64,000 bases of DNA from Pseudomonas sp. M30-35. Its GTDB lineage: Bacteria > Pseudomonadota > Gammaproteobacteria > Pseudomonadales > Pseudomonadaceae. Made by a program: the position numbers and the translations under genes. The notes below the pieces were generated by a model. That model saw only the letters and a list, made by a program, of their open reading frames with translations. It made no database searches and was not told where the DNA came from. The stretch is from positions 248,001-312,000 of the forward strand of contig NZ_CP020892.1 in the NCBI RefSeq assembly GCF_002163625.1. The letters are read 5' to 3'. Below are positions 36,928 through 45,855 of this stretch, in pieces (positions within the stretch are counted from its first letter, which is position 1; every line of letters begins with the position of its first letter).

Positions 36928-37667
36928 GACACTCGCTCAGTGCTGTATTGATTGCCTGTGTATTGGCGCAGGCATCTTGGGTTCAGGCAGCTTCAAACCC
37001 GTCAGATAACCAGCTACAGGCTTGGACATCCGGCCCGCCAACGGGCGAGTGGTCAAGCCCTTGGCGGCTGGCGGATATTCCCAAGCTGAAACCTTCGACC
37101 CGCACCCTTGAAACTCAGGATGGTCGACAGGTTTTGCATATCAAGGCTGATGCAGCGGCGGGCGGTTTGTTGCATCCACTGGACCTTGCTGGTGACAAGC
37201 CGTGGATATTGAGGTGGCAGTGGCGCACTGAAAAGCGATTGAGCAAAGCGGCATTTGCCACGCGTGATGGTGATGATTACAGCGCACGGGTGTATGTGCT
37301 GCTGGATTATCCGCTGGATAATTTACCCTTTTTGACCCGGCAAAAAATCCGTTTGGCACGCACCTTCTATGACCCGGACCTGCCCGCCGCGACTCTAGCT
37401 TATGTATGGGATAACAAAGCGGCGCCCGGTGCCCATTCACGCAGCGCCTATACCGATCAAGTGGAGATGCAAGTACTGCGTGGTCCGGAAGCGCCACTCG
37501 GTAAGTGGCTGGACGAAAAGCTCAACCTGCGTGCTGATGCGATTGCCGCCTTTGGCAGTGCGCCGCAGCGGATCATCGGCGTGGTGTTTGCTGCGGATAG
37601 TGATAATACCGGTGAATCGGTTGAGAGCTATTTTGCTGCACCGACCTTGAAGCTTGAAGCGCAATAA
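36924..37667 (+). CDS. Exported DUF3047 protein
   Basis: A 247-residue protein with a signal peptide (cleavage near VQAAS, residue 23). The body matches the DUF3047 pattern (ILRWQWRTEKRLSKAAFATRDGDDYSARVYVLLDY, IGVVFAADSDNTGE). The start is TTG at 36924, with GGAGG close upstream and overlapping the previous stop. It is the last gene of the arsS operon, followed by a strong terminator. The family function is unknown; a periplasmic binding or carbohydrate-related role is only a guess. Confidence 0.8.
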   Translation: MRHSLSAVLIACVLAQASWVQAASNPSDNQLQAWTSGPPTGEWSSPWRLADIPKLKPSTRTLETQDGRQVLHIKADAAAGGLLHPLDLAGDKPWILRWQWRTEKRLSKAAFATRDGDDYSARVYVLLDYPLDNLPFLTRQKIRLARTFYDPDLPAATLAYVWDNKAAPGAHSRSAYTDQVEMQVLRGPEAPLGKWLDEKLNLRADAIAAFGSAPQRIIGVVFAADSDNTGESVESYFAAPTLKLEAQ

Positions 37668-37695
37668 AACACAGCGGCAACATCCGCTGTGTTTT
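37666..37695. terminator. Bidirectional terminator between arsS operon and desaturase
   Basis: A perfect 12-bp stem, AAAACACAGCGG-CAACAT-CCGCTGTGTTTT, begins at the DUF3047 stop codon and is followed by ATTTG. It separates two convergent transcription units. Confidence 0.9.
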
Positions 37696-37717
37696 ATTTG
37701 AGCATTACAGGCGAAGC

Positions 37718-38788
37718 TTAAGCCGTCTGTGTTTCTGGATTTTCCTGGGCCTGGTCTTTGCGCTGCCAACGATTAGCGCGGCTGAAGGTGCCGAAGTCGT
37801 TAAAACGAACGCCTGCCTCACGCATCACTTTATGGGCGAAAGGTACGCTCAGTTGGCGAATGTAGAAGGGCTCCTTTACCACGAAGTGATGGATCGCGTG
37901 GCTGCTGCCAAAGTTGAAGCAGAACGCTTGTAGCGGCCACATCCACCAAGGGTTCAGCACTTGGGTTTGCTGTATTACATTGCCCAGTTCTACGTCGCCG
38001 TAATAGTGCATGTTAGAGCTGACAAAGTGCAGGCAGAAGGTGCGCAGTACATTGGGGCCGACCAATACCACCACCGCAATATTCACTCCATGCATAAACT
38101 GCAGGGTGCTGGCCGACCAGTCGATCGGCATGCCGAGGCCGCTGCTGAGAAGATCAATGGCGTGGAAGCCGAGGAACAGATACCAGATGCCCCAGTTGAG
38201 CAATGCCAACGGTGCGTAAACCATCAATGAGCGCTTGAGGATTTTCCCGCGAATCTCGGCTGTAGGTGCGCGAACCGCGCGAATAACGGTAGACATGACG
38301 TTATCGCCAACCATTAACAAACGTGCAATTCCCCACGGTTCGCCGTTGGTAATGGCGCGCTCTTCGATATCCTGCTCGGTGCCGGAAACCTTGTGGTGAT
38401 TAAGGTGCAGGTGGCGTCTGACCCACGGGTTGATCGTGCTTGGGCGAGCCATCCACACCAGCGCCATCATCAGGTTGTGCGGGATGCGTTGCTTGCGAAA
38501 ATACATTGAGTGAATCAGGTCGTGTTCAAGTTCATGGGTCAATGATGCAAAAAACGCATTCAGTAACAGGCATACCCACCATGCCATATAGCCGCCGATG
38601 TACAGTGCTGCAGAGCCGATCATCCCAAGCAGGGCAAAGGTCAGAATCCCAGCACCCAAGGCATCTTGGTGCTGTAAAACCGGAAAACGCTGACGCAGCT
38701 CAACGCCATGCGCCATCACTGTTTGGCGAATATGCGCTGATCGTTGCTGATCATTCATCGCGTCAACGCTTGCAGAATTGTTCGACAT
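37718..38788 (-). CDS. Membrane fatty-acid desaturase/hydroxylase family protein
   Basis: A 356-residue di-iron membrane enzyme with the three histidine boxes: HELEH (H85-H89, continuing to H93), HLHLNHH (H126-H132) and SSHAIHHF near residue 300. Hydrophobic segments lie at about 45-80 and 190-250. It would desaturate or hydroxylate an acyl or alkane-like substrate at the inner membrane with oxygen. It is divergent from an AraC-type regulator that likely controls it. It is distinct from the DesA-type enzyme at 57737, with different box spacing. Confidence 0.85.
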   Translation of the reverse strand: MSNNSASVDAMNDQQRSAHIRQTVMAHGVELRQRFPVLQHQDALGAGILTFALLGMIGSAALYIGGYMAWWVCLLLNAFFASLTHELEHDLIHSMYFRKQRIPHNLMMALVWMARPSTINPWVRRHLHLNHHKVSGTEQDIEERAITNGEPWGIARLLMVGDNVMSTVIRAVRAPTAEIRGKILKRSLMVYAPLALLNWGIWYLFLGFHAIDLLSSGLGMPIDWSASTLQFMHGVNIAVVVLVGPNVLRTFCLHFVSSNMHYYGDVELGNVIQQTQVLNPWWMWPLQAFCFNFGSSHAIHHFVVKEPFYIRQLSVPFAHKVMREAGVRFNDFGTFSRANRWQRKDQAQENPETQTA

Positions 38789-38905
38789 AACCCCATCCTC
38801 TAATTATTGGCCGCAAAATGTCTTAAGGTGAGTTCAGTGATCTTGCTGGCAGCACTTTCAGTGACCTTAACCTTGCGCCATTTGTTGTGTGTGTGCCCAA
38901 CCGAG

Positions 38906-38938
38906 TACGCCAACCTGTTGACTGGATACGCCAACCTG
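38906..38938. promoter_or_regulatory. Direct-repeat operator between desaturase and AraC genes
   Basis: TACGCCAACCTG occurs twice, at 38906-38917 and 38927-38938, exactly 21 bases apart (two helical turns). That spacing on one DNA face is typical for AraC-family dimers. The second copy ends one base before the regulator ATG and occupies its ribosome-site position, so binding could also repress the regulator. Confidence 0.65.
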
Positions 38939-38939
38939 C

Positions 38940-39953
38940 ATGACCCATGAAGCGACTACCCTAGCCAGTTGGACCCGCGCACTGCGTAAGCAGCTGGATG
39001 TGTTGGGGCTTGATAGCGAGCAACTGTGCGCACAGGCAGGGTTTGAGCCCGGCGCGCTGGATGATCCCAATGGACGTTGTCCGCTGTCGGCCACTACGCG
39101 GCTCTGGCAGTTGGCGGTTGAGGCCAGCGGTGATCCGGCGCTGGGTCTTAAAACCTCGCAGTTTGTGAGCCCGACGACCTTTCATGCGCTGGGCTATGCG
39201 CTGATTGCCAGTTGCAGCATGCGTGAGATGTTCGAGCGTACAGTCCGCTACTACCGTGTTGTCAGCGATGCAATGGAGCTGGAACTACGCGAATGCGCGG
39301 ACTGTTATGAGTTCCGCTTTCTCACTGTCCCCGGCAACCTTGCGCCTGCGCCCGAGGCGCTCGATGCATTTGCGGCAATCTACGTGCGCAGTTGTCGTAA
39401 TCGGTTGGGGCGCGACTTTGCGCCCTTGGCGGTTTATTTGCAGCGGCCTGAGCCTGCTGACCCCGAGCCTTGGCATGCGGTGTTTCGTGCTCCGTTGGTT
39501 TTTTCTGCAGCCGAGAACCTATTGCGCTTTGCAAAACCTGAATTTGAGCAGCAGCTTGAGGATGGTAACCCTGAGTTGGCTGAGCACAACGAGGTGGTGC
39601 TTAAGCGCAACCTGGAGCAATTGCAGGGGCCGCACTGGGTACGCAAGGTACGCGCTCGCCTGCAAGCACAATTGCCCGAGGGAGAGCCCTCGGCAGAGCG
39701 CATTGCACAAGCCCTGCACATGAGCTTACGCAGCCTGCAGCGGCACTTGGCTGACGAAGGTACAAGCTATGAGGCTGTACTTGCTGAGACTCGTCATGCG
39801 CTGGCTTTGCAACATATACGCGAAGCCAATTGCTCTATTAGTGAAATTGCCTATTTACTTGGCTTCTCAGATGTCAGTAGCTTTAGTCGCGCTTTCAAGC
39901 GCTGGACTGGACAGGCGCCGAGCCAATACCGCGAGACTCTCAAGAATGACTAA
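38940..39953 (+). CDS. AraC-family transcriptional regulator
   Basis: 337 residues. An N-terminal arabinose-binding-like domain typical of the OruR/ArgR-type AraC group (SATTRLWQLAVEASGDPALG) is followed by a C-terminal double helix-turn-helix from about 235 (SLRSLQRHLADEGTSYEAVL, SISEIAYLLGFSDVSSFSRA, WTGQAPSQYR). No Shine-Dalgarno is visible before the ATG; a direct repeat sits there instead. It is divergent from the desaturase and followed after 8 bases by an FAD oxidoreductase. Confidence 0.92.
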   Translation: MTHEATTLASWTRALRKQLDVLGLDSEQLCAQAGFEPGALDDPNGRCPLSATTRLWQLAVEASGDPALGLKTSQFVSPTTFHALGYALIASCSMREMFERTVRYYRVVSDAMELELRECADCYEFRFLTVPGNLAPAPEALDAFAAIYVRSCRNRLGRDFAPLAVYLQRPEPADPEPWHAVFRAPLVFSAAENLLRFAKPEFEQQLEDGNPELAEHNEVVLKRNLEQLQGPHWVRKVRARLQAQLPEGEPSAERIAQALHMSLRSLQRHLADEGTSYEAVLAETRHALALQHIREANCSISEIAYLLGFSDVSSFSRAFKRWTGQAPSQYRETLKND

Positions 39954-39961
39954 AAAGCGTT

Positions 39962-41038
39962 ATGAATGACTACGATTTAATCTTGGTCGGTGCTGGCCAC
40001 GCGCACCTTGGGGTATTGCGCCGTTGGGCGATGCTTGAGCGTCCGCCAGGACGTATTGCTTTGGTCAGCGCTGATCCGCAAGCCTGGTATTCAGGGATGC
40101 TTCCCGGTTTACTTGCTGGCCGTTTTTCAGCACAGGATTGTGCTGTTGAACTGCAGCCGATGTGTCGAGCTGCCAAGGTCGATTTAATCATCGCCCAAGT
40201 CGAATCGATTTCCGCCGAGCAACGCAGGGTGACGCTCACTGAGGGGCGCGGGCTAAACGCTAATTGGTTGTCGCTCAATGTTGGCGGGCAAATTACTTCT
40301 TTGGCGCAACAGGGCGATGCTATGCACTGCCTGGCAGTTAAACCCTTTGCGCAGTTCCTGGCGGGCTGGCAACAATGGCAGCAGTCGCCCAAGCCATTAG
40401 CCATTATCGGCGGTGGCGCCGCAGGGGTTGAGCTGGCATTGGCGCTTGCCGATAAAGTGCCGCAGTTATCGCTGTTTTGTGCGGGTAAGTTGCTGGCTGG
40501 GCATAGCCCTGGGCTGCATCTGCGGGCGATCGGTGCGCTACGCCAACGTCGAGTGCGGCTACGTGAATACAGCCCGGTAAGCCGCATCGAAGGCGACCAG
40601 TTATTCAGCGAGGATGAGTTGGTTTGGCGCGGCGAGCGGGTGTTGTTGGCAACGGGTGCGCAAGCATTACCTTGGCTTGGGCAAAGCGGCTTGCAGTGTG
40701 ATGCGCGCGGTTTTGTGCAAGTTCTGCCAACGTTGCAGAGTCAATCACATGGGCAAATCTTTGCAGTAGGCGATTGTGCAAGCTTACCCGGCGTCCGCAA
40801 AAGCGGTGTTTACTCGGTACGTCAGGGGCCAGTATTGGCGCATAACCTGATGGCCGCACTGCGTGAGCAGCCATTCAAAAACTACCGCCCGCAAAAAAAC
40901 AGCCTGGCACTGCTGGCCACGGGGGATGGTGGGGCGTTGCTGGCGTGGCGCGGGCTCAGTGCGAGCGGACAAATCTATGGTCGCTGGAAGGATTACCTCG
41001 ACCAGAGCTTTATTCGTCGGCATAGATTTTCGGGATAA
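39962..41038 (+). CDS. FAD-dependent pyridine nucleotide-disulfide-type oxidoreductase
   Basis: 358 residues. The FAD motif is ILVGAGHAHLGVLRRWAM, a GxGHAH variant seen in NDH-2-like proteins that also occur fused to selenide-water dikinase. The central NAD(P) motif is AIIGGGAAGVELALAL, and ATG-D is seen in IFAVGDCASLPG. It lacks a redox CxxxxC. It is probably an NAD(P)H:acceptor oxidoreductase at the membrane. It starts 8 bases after the AraC gene and is probably cotranscribed with it, so it may supply electrons to the divergent desaturase (inference). Confidence 0.78.
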   Translation: MNDYDLILVGAGHAHLGVLRRWAMLERPPGRIALVSADPQAWYSGMLPGLLAGRFSAQDCAVELQPMCRAAKVDLIIAQVESISAEQRRVTLTEGRGLNANWLSLNVGGQITSLAQQGDAMHCLAVKPFAQFLAGWQQWQQSPKPLAIIGGGAAGVELALALADKVPQLSLFCAGKLLAGHSPGLHLRAIGALRQRRVRLREYSPVSRIEGDQLFSEDELVWRGERVLLATGAQALPWLGQSGLQCDARGFVQVLPTLQSQSHGQIFAVGDCASLPGVRKSGVYSVRQGPVLAHNLMAALREQPFKNYRPQKNSLALLATGDGGALLAWRGLSASGQIYGRWKDYLDQSFIRRHRFSG

Positions 41039-41439
41039 CTGACGCCGAGTGTTCGATTGTTTAGTCTGAAATAATCTGAACATGTAAAAAATCTGCTTTA
41101 ACAAACATTGTGCGCTGTGCCAGTCTTCAGCTCTATGAGTTCGCCAGCGCTTCTTTCTAGCCAGACCGTATTTGTTCCGTTGTCACGGGAACGGCTCTGC
41201 TTTGCTGCAAACCGGGTGAACCCTCTCTTCCCAAAAATTCTTGCCTTCTGGGCGCTTTGGCACTGCCGACATGCGCGCCCTCCCGATGGGGCTTTCGCCA
41301 CGACCTGCTAACCGTCTGCACGCTTCGTGCATTCGCCGGTTATCGATCCTCCGCAGCCATCATACGCTGCTGCTCTATTGCTTATCCCGCCTGCCTATTG
41401 GCAAGTGACCTATGCGCACTGCTGCGCTATCGAGATCCC
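41039..41439. other. 401-base intergenic region upstream of the glutamylputrescine synthetase
   Basis: An in-frame extension of the next gene reaches back to 41257, but its translation is low-complexity and lacks family similarity, so it is taken as non-coding. It presumably holds the promoter. No operator, riboswitch or terminator could be identified with confidence. Confidence 0.4.
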
Positions 41440-42804
41440 ATGCAATTTGCTCACGTGCAAGAAGCTGAAAAATTTCTAGCTGATAATTCTGATATCGAGA
41501 TGTTTGAGTTATTCATTCTCGACGCAAACGGCGTGCCGCGTGGCAAGCTGTTGCACCGTGATGAGTTACTCGCGGTGTACAAAACCGGACGGCCACTGCC
41601 GAGCACTATTCTGGGTTTGACCATGAATGGTGATGACGTTGAGGACTCGGGTTTGGTCTGGGAGGTAGGCGATATTGATTGCCGCGCCTATCCGTTATCC
41701 GGCAGCTTGACCCGTATGCCTTGGCGGCAAATTCCGACTGCTGCGGTGCAGGTCAGCATGCACCCAACAGAAGGCTTGCCAGCCACTGTCGCTGATCCAC
41801 GGCATCTGCTGGTGCAGGTGATTGAGCGTCTGAAGGCAGACGGTTATCACCCGGTCATGGCCTGCGAGCTGGAGTTTTATCTGCTTGATCAGAAGCGCGA
41901 TGCGCATGGTCGCCCGCAACCCGCTCTGGATGTTGACGGCGGTCGTCCGCGTAGCACACAGGTCTACGGTTTGCGTGAGCTGGAGCAGATTGAGCCCTTT
42001 CTGGCTGATCTCTACAGCGCCTGCAAAACCCAAGGTATTCCGGCGCGCACAGCGATTTCTGAATATGCACCGGGGCAGGTTGAAATTACCCTGGAGCATG
42101 GCGATGCGCTAGAGGCCATGGATCAAGCTGTTCGCTACAAACGCATCGTTAAAGGCGTCGCCCACAAGCACGGCATGCAGGCCTGCTTTATGGCCAAGCC
42201 TTACGATGATTTGGCCGGTACCGGAATGCATATGCACGTCAGCCTGGCGGATGGGCAGGGCAACAATCTCTATGCCAGCGAAGATCCAGCGGGTACGCCA
42301 CTGCTGGCCATGTCCGTGGCGGGGATGCTCAGTGCCTTGCTCGACTCGTTGCTGTTGTTCTGCCCGAACGCCAACTCGTATCGCCGCTTTCAAGCCAATA
42401 GCTATGCGCCTTTAGCGCCAACTTGGGGAGTGGATAATCGCACCGTCAGCCTGCGCGTGCCGGGCGGTCCAGCGAATACCCGTCATGTCGAGCACCGTAT
42501 TTGTGGCGCGGATGCCAACCCTTATCTGGCTGCTGCGGCGATACTCGCAGCGATTCATCACGGTATCCGTCAGGAGCTTGATCCGGGCGCACCGGTCACA
42601 GGCAATGGCTATGCGCAAGCCACAGAACTGCTGCCAACTGATTGGCTGACCTCTTTACGTGCGCTTGAAAAATCAAGCTGGGCACGTGAGGCGCTGGGTG
42701 GCGAATTTCTTGATGTGTACATCGCGGTTAAGCGCGAAGAGCATCGCCAATTCATGGCTGAAGTGGGTGAGCAAGATTGGCGCTGGTACTTAACCAACGC
42801 TTAG
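41440..42804 (+). CDS. puuA: Gamma-glutamylputrescine synthetase
   Basis: A 454-residue glutamine-synthetase-like enzyme; the length and DANGVPRGKLLHRDELLAVY opening fit the PuuA/SpuI group. It joins glutamate to putrescine (or another amine) with ATP, the first step of glutamylated polyamine breakdown. Catalytic segments are ACELEFYLLD, EYAPGQVEITLEHGDAL, GTGMHMHVSL, FQANSYAP and VPGGPANTRHVEHRICGADA. The start at 41440 matches the family N-terminus. The next gene is the matching oxidase, and gabDT in the same window finish the route to succinate. Substrate preference among polyamines is not determinable here. Confidence 0.85.
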   Translation: MQFAHVQEAEKFLADNSDIEMFELFILDANGVPRGKLLHRDELLAVYKTGRPLPSTILGLTMNGDDVEDSGLVWEVGDIDCRAYPLSGSLTRMPWRQIPTAAVQVSMHPTEGLPATVADPRHLLVQVIERLKADGYHPVMACELEFYLLDQKRDAHGRPQPALDVDGGRPRSTQVYGLRELEQIEPFLADLYSACKTQGIPARTAISEYAPGQVEITLEHGDALEAMDQAVRYKRIVKGVAHKHGMQACFMAKPYDDLAGTGMHMHVSLADGQGNNLYASEDPAGTPLLAMSVAGMLSALLDSLLLFCPNANSYRRFQANSYAPLAPTWGVDNRTVSLRVPGGPANTRHVEHRICGADANPYLAAAAILAAIHHGIRQELDPGAPVTGNGYAQATELLPTDWLTSLRALEKSSWAREALGGEFLDVYIAVKREEHRQFMAEVGEQDWRWYLTNA

Positions 42805-42834
42805 TTTTTAGCTGTAACCACTGATTCGTGCGTA

Positions 42835-42879
42835 ATGCTGCGGCAGCCGATGCTGCGGCAGTCGATGCTGCGGTAGACG
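42835..42879. repeat. Three tandem 15-bp repeats
   Basis: ATGCTGCGGCAGCCG, ATGCTGCGGCAGTCG and ATGCTGCGGTAGACG run head to tail between puuA and the oxidase gene, ending 49 bases before its ATG. No gene covers them. Confidence 0.75.
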
Positions 42880-42928
42880 TTGATGCGTCAGCGGTCGTCA
42901 GGCCAGACAGTTTTAGTAAGGGTTTTGT

Positions 42929-44242
42929 ATGAATGCTCAAGTAGATGTTGTGACCCCAGCAGCTGAGCGCTGCAAGTCGTATTACACGGCCACGCTTAAT
43001 CAAGAAACCAATTATCCGACCCTGCAAGGTCAGGTCAGTGTCGATGTGGTGATTATTGGCGGCGGCTTTACCGGTGTTGCCAGTGCGGTTGAACTGGCGG
43101 AACGGGGTCTGAAAGTCGCGATTGTCGAGGCCAAGAAGATTGGCTGGGGCGCAACAGGACGCAACGGCGGTCAAGTCACCGGTAGCCTGTCGGGCGATGG
43201 CGCCATGCGTAAACAGATGCGCAGCAAGCTCGGCAGCGAGGTCGATGATTTTATCTGGGGACTGCGCTGGCGCGGTCACGAGATTATCAAGCAGCGTGTG
43301 GATAAGTATTCGATCGCCTGTGACCTCAAATACGGTCACCTGCACGCTGCCTACAAACCTAGCCACATGAATGACTTAAAGGCTGATTACGAAGAAGCGT
43401 TGCGCCGTGGTATGGATGATGAGCTGACGCTGCTGGACCGCAGTGCGATGCGCAAGCATCTCGACAGTGAGCTGTATTACGGCGCGATCAAGAACATGCG
43501 CAATATGCACTTGCACCCACTGAACCTGTGTATTGGTGAAGCCAAAGCTGCCGAAAGTCTAGGAGCGTTGATTTTCGAGCATTCAGAAGTGCTGGAAATT
43601 ATCCACGGTGATAAACCCGCGGTGGTGACCGCGCAAGGCCGGATCGATGCAAAACAAGTGCTGCTGGCTGGCGATGTGTATCACCAACTGGAGCCGAAAA
43701 AGCTCAAGGGCATGATTTTTCCGGCCATGGGCGGAATTGTCACCACTGAGCCGCTTGGTGAATTGGCGGATCAAATCAATCCACAAGACCTGGCCGTGTA
43801 TGACTGTCGTTTTGTTCTCGACTATTTCCGCCTGACTGCTGACAAGCGCCTGCTGTTTGGCGGTGGTGCCAATTACTCTGGGCGCGACTCGCGTGACATT
43901 GCCGCAGAGCTGCGTCCGGGCATTGAGCGTACATTCCCTAAACTGAAAGGCGTTGATATCGACTTCCAGTGGAGTTGCGCCATGGGTATCGTGATTAACC
44001 GCATTCCACAGCTGGGCAAGCTTTCTGACAACGTTTGGTATTGTCAGGGTTACTCAGGTCACGGCATTGCCACGACGCACATCATGGGTGAAGTCATGGC
44101 GAATGCGTTGACCGGCAGTTTGGAGAAGTTCGACACCTTTGCAGGCTGCTCGCACATTAAAGTGCCATTTGGCGATGTATTTGGTAACCCGATGCTGGCA
44201 GTCGGGATGTGGTATTACCAACTGCTTGAGAAACTGCGCTGA
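42929..44242 (+). CDS. puuB: Gamma-glutamylputrescine oxidase-type FAD oxidoreductase
   Basis: A 437-residue DAO-family flavoprotein with the FAD motif VVIIGGGFTGVASAVELAER, WGATGRNGGQVTGS and the C-terminal GYSGHGIATTHIMGEV. This set fits PuuB/OrdL-type oxidases, which oxidise gamma-glutamylputrescine to the aldehyde with release of ammonia and peroxide. Placement straight after puuA (124 bases) supports that substrate. Pseudomonads carry many paralogues, so the exact amine is uncertain. Confidence 0.82.
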   Translation: MNAQVDVVTPAAERCKSYYTATLNQETNYPTLQGQVSVDVVIIGGGFTGVASAVELAERGLKVAIVEAKKIGWGATGRNGGQVTGSLSGDGAMRKQMRSKLGSEVDDFIWGLRWRGHEIIKQRVDKYSIACDLKYGHLHAAYKPSHMNDLKADYEEALRRGMDDELTLLDRSAMRKHLDSELYYGAIKNMRNMHLHPLNLCIGEAKAAESLGALIFEHSEVLEIIHGDKPAVVTAQGRIDAKQVLLAGDVYHQLEPKKLKGMIFPAMGGIVTTEPLGELADQINPQDLAVYDCRFVLDYFRLTADKRLLFGGGANYSGRDSRDIAAELRPGIERTFPKLKGVDIDFQWSCAMGIVINRIPQLGKLSDNVWYCQGYSGHGIATTHIMGEVMANALTGSLEKFDTFAGCSHIKVPFGDVFGNPMLAVGMWYYQLLEKLR

Positions 44243-44299
44243 TTCAGGATTGTCAGGTTATGATCTGCATAGTGACCCTAGCTACAGCGGAGAATAATA

Positions 44300-44824
44300 A
44301 TGAAAACTCTGGTCGATCATCTGGCGCAATACGCGGCGTACCACCGCGATCAGCGAAATATTATCAGCCACTTTATCGGTATCCCGATGATTGTATTGGC
44401 CGTGGCGGTATTGCTGTCACGTCCAGGTGCTGAGTGGCTCGGGTTGTGGTGGTCTGGCGCAGCACTTGTAAGCCTTGTTGCAGCCGTATTTTACCTGCGG
44501 CTTGACCTGCGTTACGGCCTCGCCATGAGCGTCGGGCTGCTGCTGTGTGTCTGGGTGGGTGCGCTGCTGGCGCAGCAAAGTACAGCGGTGTGGTTGAGCT
44601 CGGGTATCGGCCTGTTTGTTATCGGTTGGCTGATCCAGTTTGTTGGGCATTATTTTGAAGGCCGCAAACCGGCTTTCGTCGACGATGTCATGGGTTTGGC
44701 AATCGGGCCGCTGTTTGTGGTGGCTGAAGCGACATTCCTGCTGGGATTACGCACTGAGGTTGAACAACAAGTCGTCGAGCGCTCCGGGCCGGTAAGACAC
44801 CGGAGCGGCCAACAGTCGATTTAA
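44300..44824 (+). CDS. Mpo1/YGL010w-like (DUF962) membrane protein
   Basis: 174 residues with four hydrophobic segments. The family signatures are HRDQRNIISHFIGIPMIVLA at the N-terminus and FVGHYFEGRKPAFVDD near residue 115. Yeast Mpo1 is an iron-dependent dioxygenase that alpha-oxidises 2-hydroxy fatty acids, and the histidines here are the likely metal ligands. AGCGGAG lies upstream of the ATG. Its bacterial role is unknown. It sits between amine catabolism and an unrelated minus-strand unit. Confidence 0.8.
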   Translation: MKTLVDHLAQYAAYHRDQRNIISHFIGIPMIVLAVAVLLSRPGAEWLGLWWSGAALVSLVAAVFYLRLDLRYGLAMSVGLLLCVWVGALLAQQSTAVWLSSGIGLFVIGWLIQFVGHYFEGRKPAFVDDVMGLAIGPLFVVAEATFLLGLRTEVEQQVVERSGPVRHRSGQQSI

Positions 44825-44869
44825 TACCCTCGATTTAAGCGCTGGTGGACAAACTTGGCGTTGTCCACC

Positions 44870-45643
44870 TTACGGCTGTGCGGCGACAGAAGGGGTGGTC
44901 AGTTGGCGATCCATCCAGTTTTGCGTCAGCGTGCGTGAGTGTCGATCAACTGTAATCGGTGCGAATGGCTTGCCCGAAACACTCTGCAGGGTATTGCTCT
45001 TGCTGTTCATGTCGGCGAGTGCGCTTTTTAGGTATTCCCAGCGTGCTCTGAGTTTGTTCTGCGCCGGGTCGTCGCTTGAGCCAAGGTCATTGAGTTGACG
45101 ATCAATCTTTGGCAGCAGAATACGTTCGTCCTGCCCTAAGTAAGTGTCGGGCTGCTCGCGGGCAATTTCAAAAGTGCCCATATAAGAGCGACTCAGGTAT
45201 TGCACCGCAAGGTATTCAACCTCAACAGGCAACTCGTTATCACTGCCTTGTGGCATTTGTCGCGCCTCATGCAGAAACTCACGTAGCGCTTTGCTAAGTT
45301 CCTGAGGATAACGCCATGGCACATTGTCTTCGCTGGGGCCATAGGAAACACCGTTGCGCAATTGGGTAACAAGCTCTGTGCGCGTGGTTATCAGGCTTTG
45401 GCTAGGCTGGGAAATAGCTTGCATGGCGCCATTTAGAGCCTGCAGATCATTTTCCAGGCGCTGTTGGTGGGTCTTTTGAAAGCCTTCGCCACGCAACAAT
45501 AGCAAGCTGCTGGTGGCGCGACAGGCATATACCTGAGCGAGCTCGGCGGGGCTGAGCGCCGCCGCAAAAGTAATGGTTGGGAGGCTCGCCATGAACCCAA
45601 TGATTAATATAAAAACATTAGTAGTCAAAAGCTTGGAACGCAT
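44870..45643 (-). CDS. Exported hypothetical protein
   Basis: 257 residues. A signal peptide (hydrophobic stretch about 8-26, cleavage near FAA-AL) is followed by a helical, polar mature part. AAGGAG precedes the ATG at 45643; the longer frame from 45721 has no site. It lies downstream of siaD on the same strand but about 210 bases away from it on the upstream side, so it probably has its own promoter. No family is recognised. Confidence 0.65.
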   Translation of the reverse strand: MRSKLLTTNVFILIIGFMASLPTITFAAALSPAELAQVYACRATSSLLLLRGEGFQKTHQQRLENDLQALNGAMQAISQPSQSLITTRTELVTQLRNGVSYGPSEDNVPWRYPQELSKALREFLHEARQMPQGSDNELPVEVEYLAVQYLSRSYMGTFEIAREQPDTYLGQDERILLPKIDRQLNDLGSSDDPAQNKLRARWEYLKSALADMNSKSNTLQSVSGKPFAPITVDRHSRTLTQNWMDRQLTTPSVAAQP

Positions 45644-45855
45644 TCCGGGGTGCTCCTTATTATTTTTGTGAGCAGTGCGGATAAGACTTTGCGCAGCAAT
45701 ACGCAGGGTTGTTGGCGTCAATTAAGCGGCTGTAGACCCTTGGTATAGATTACTTTTCTGAGGGTGTTATGAAATTAGCCGAAAGAGTGATTTCATCGAG
45801 CATTTAGGGTTAATCGTGCGACCGTTTCGATTGCACGGGTTAACAGCGTTGACTG

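Noticed and set aside
41257..41439. N-terminal extension of the glutamylputrescine synthetase
   Set aside because: The extra 61 residues are unlike the family and the accepted start at 41440 gives the normal N-terminus and length.
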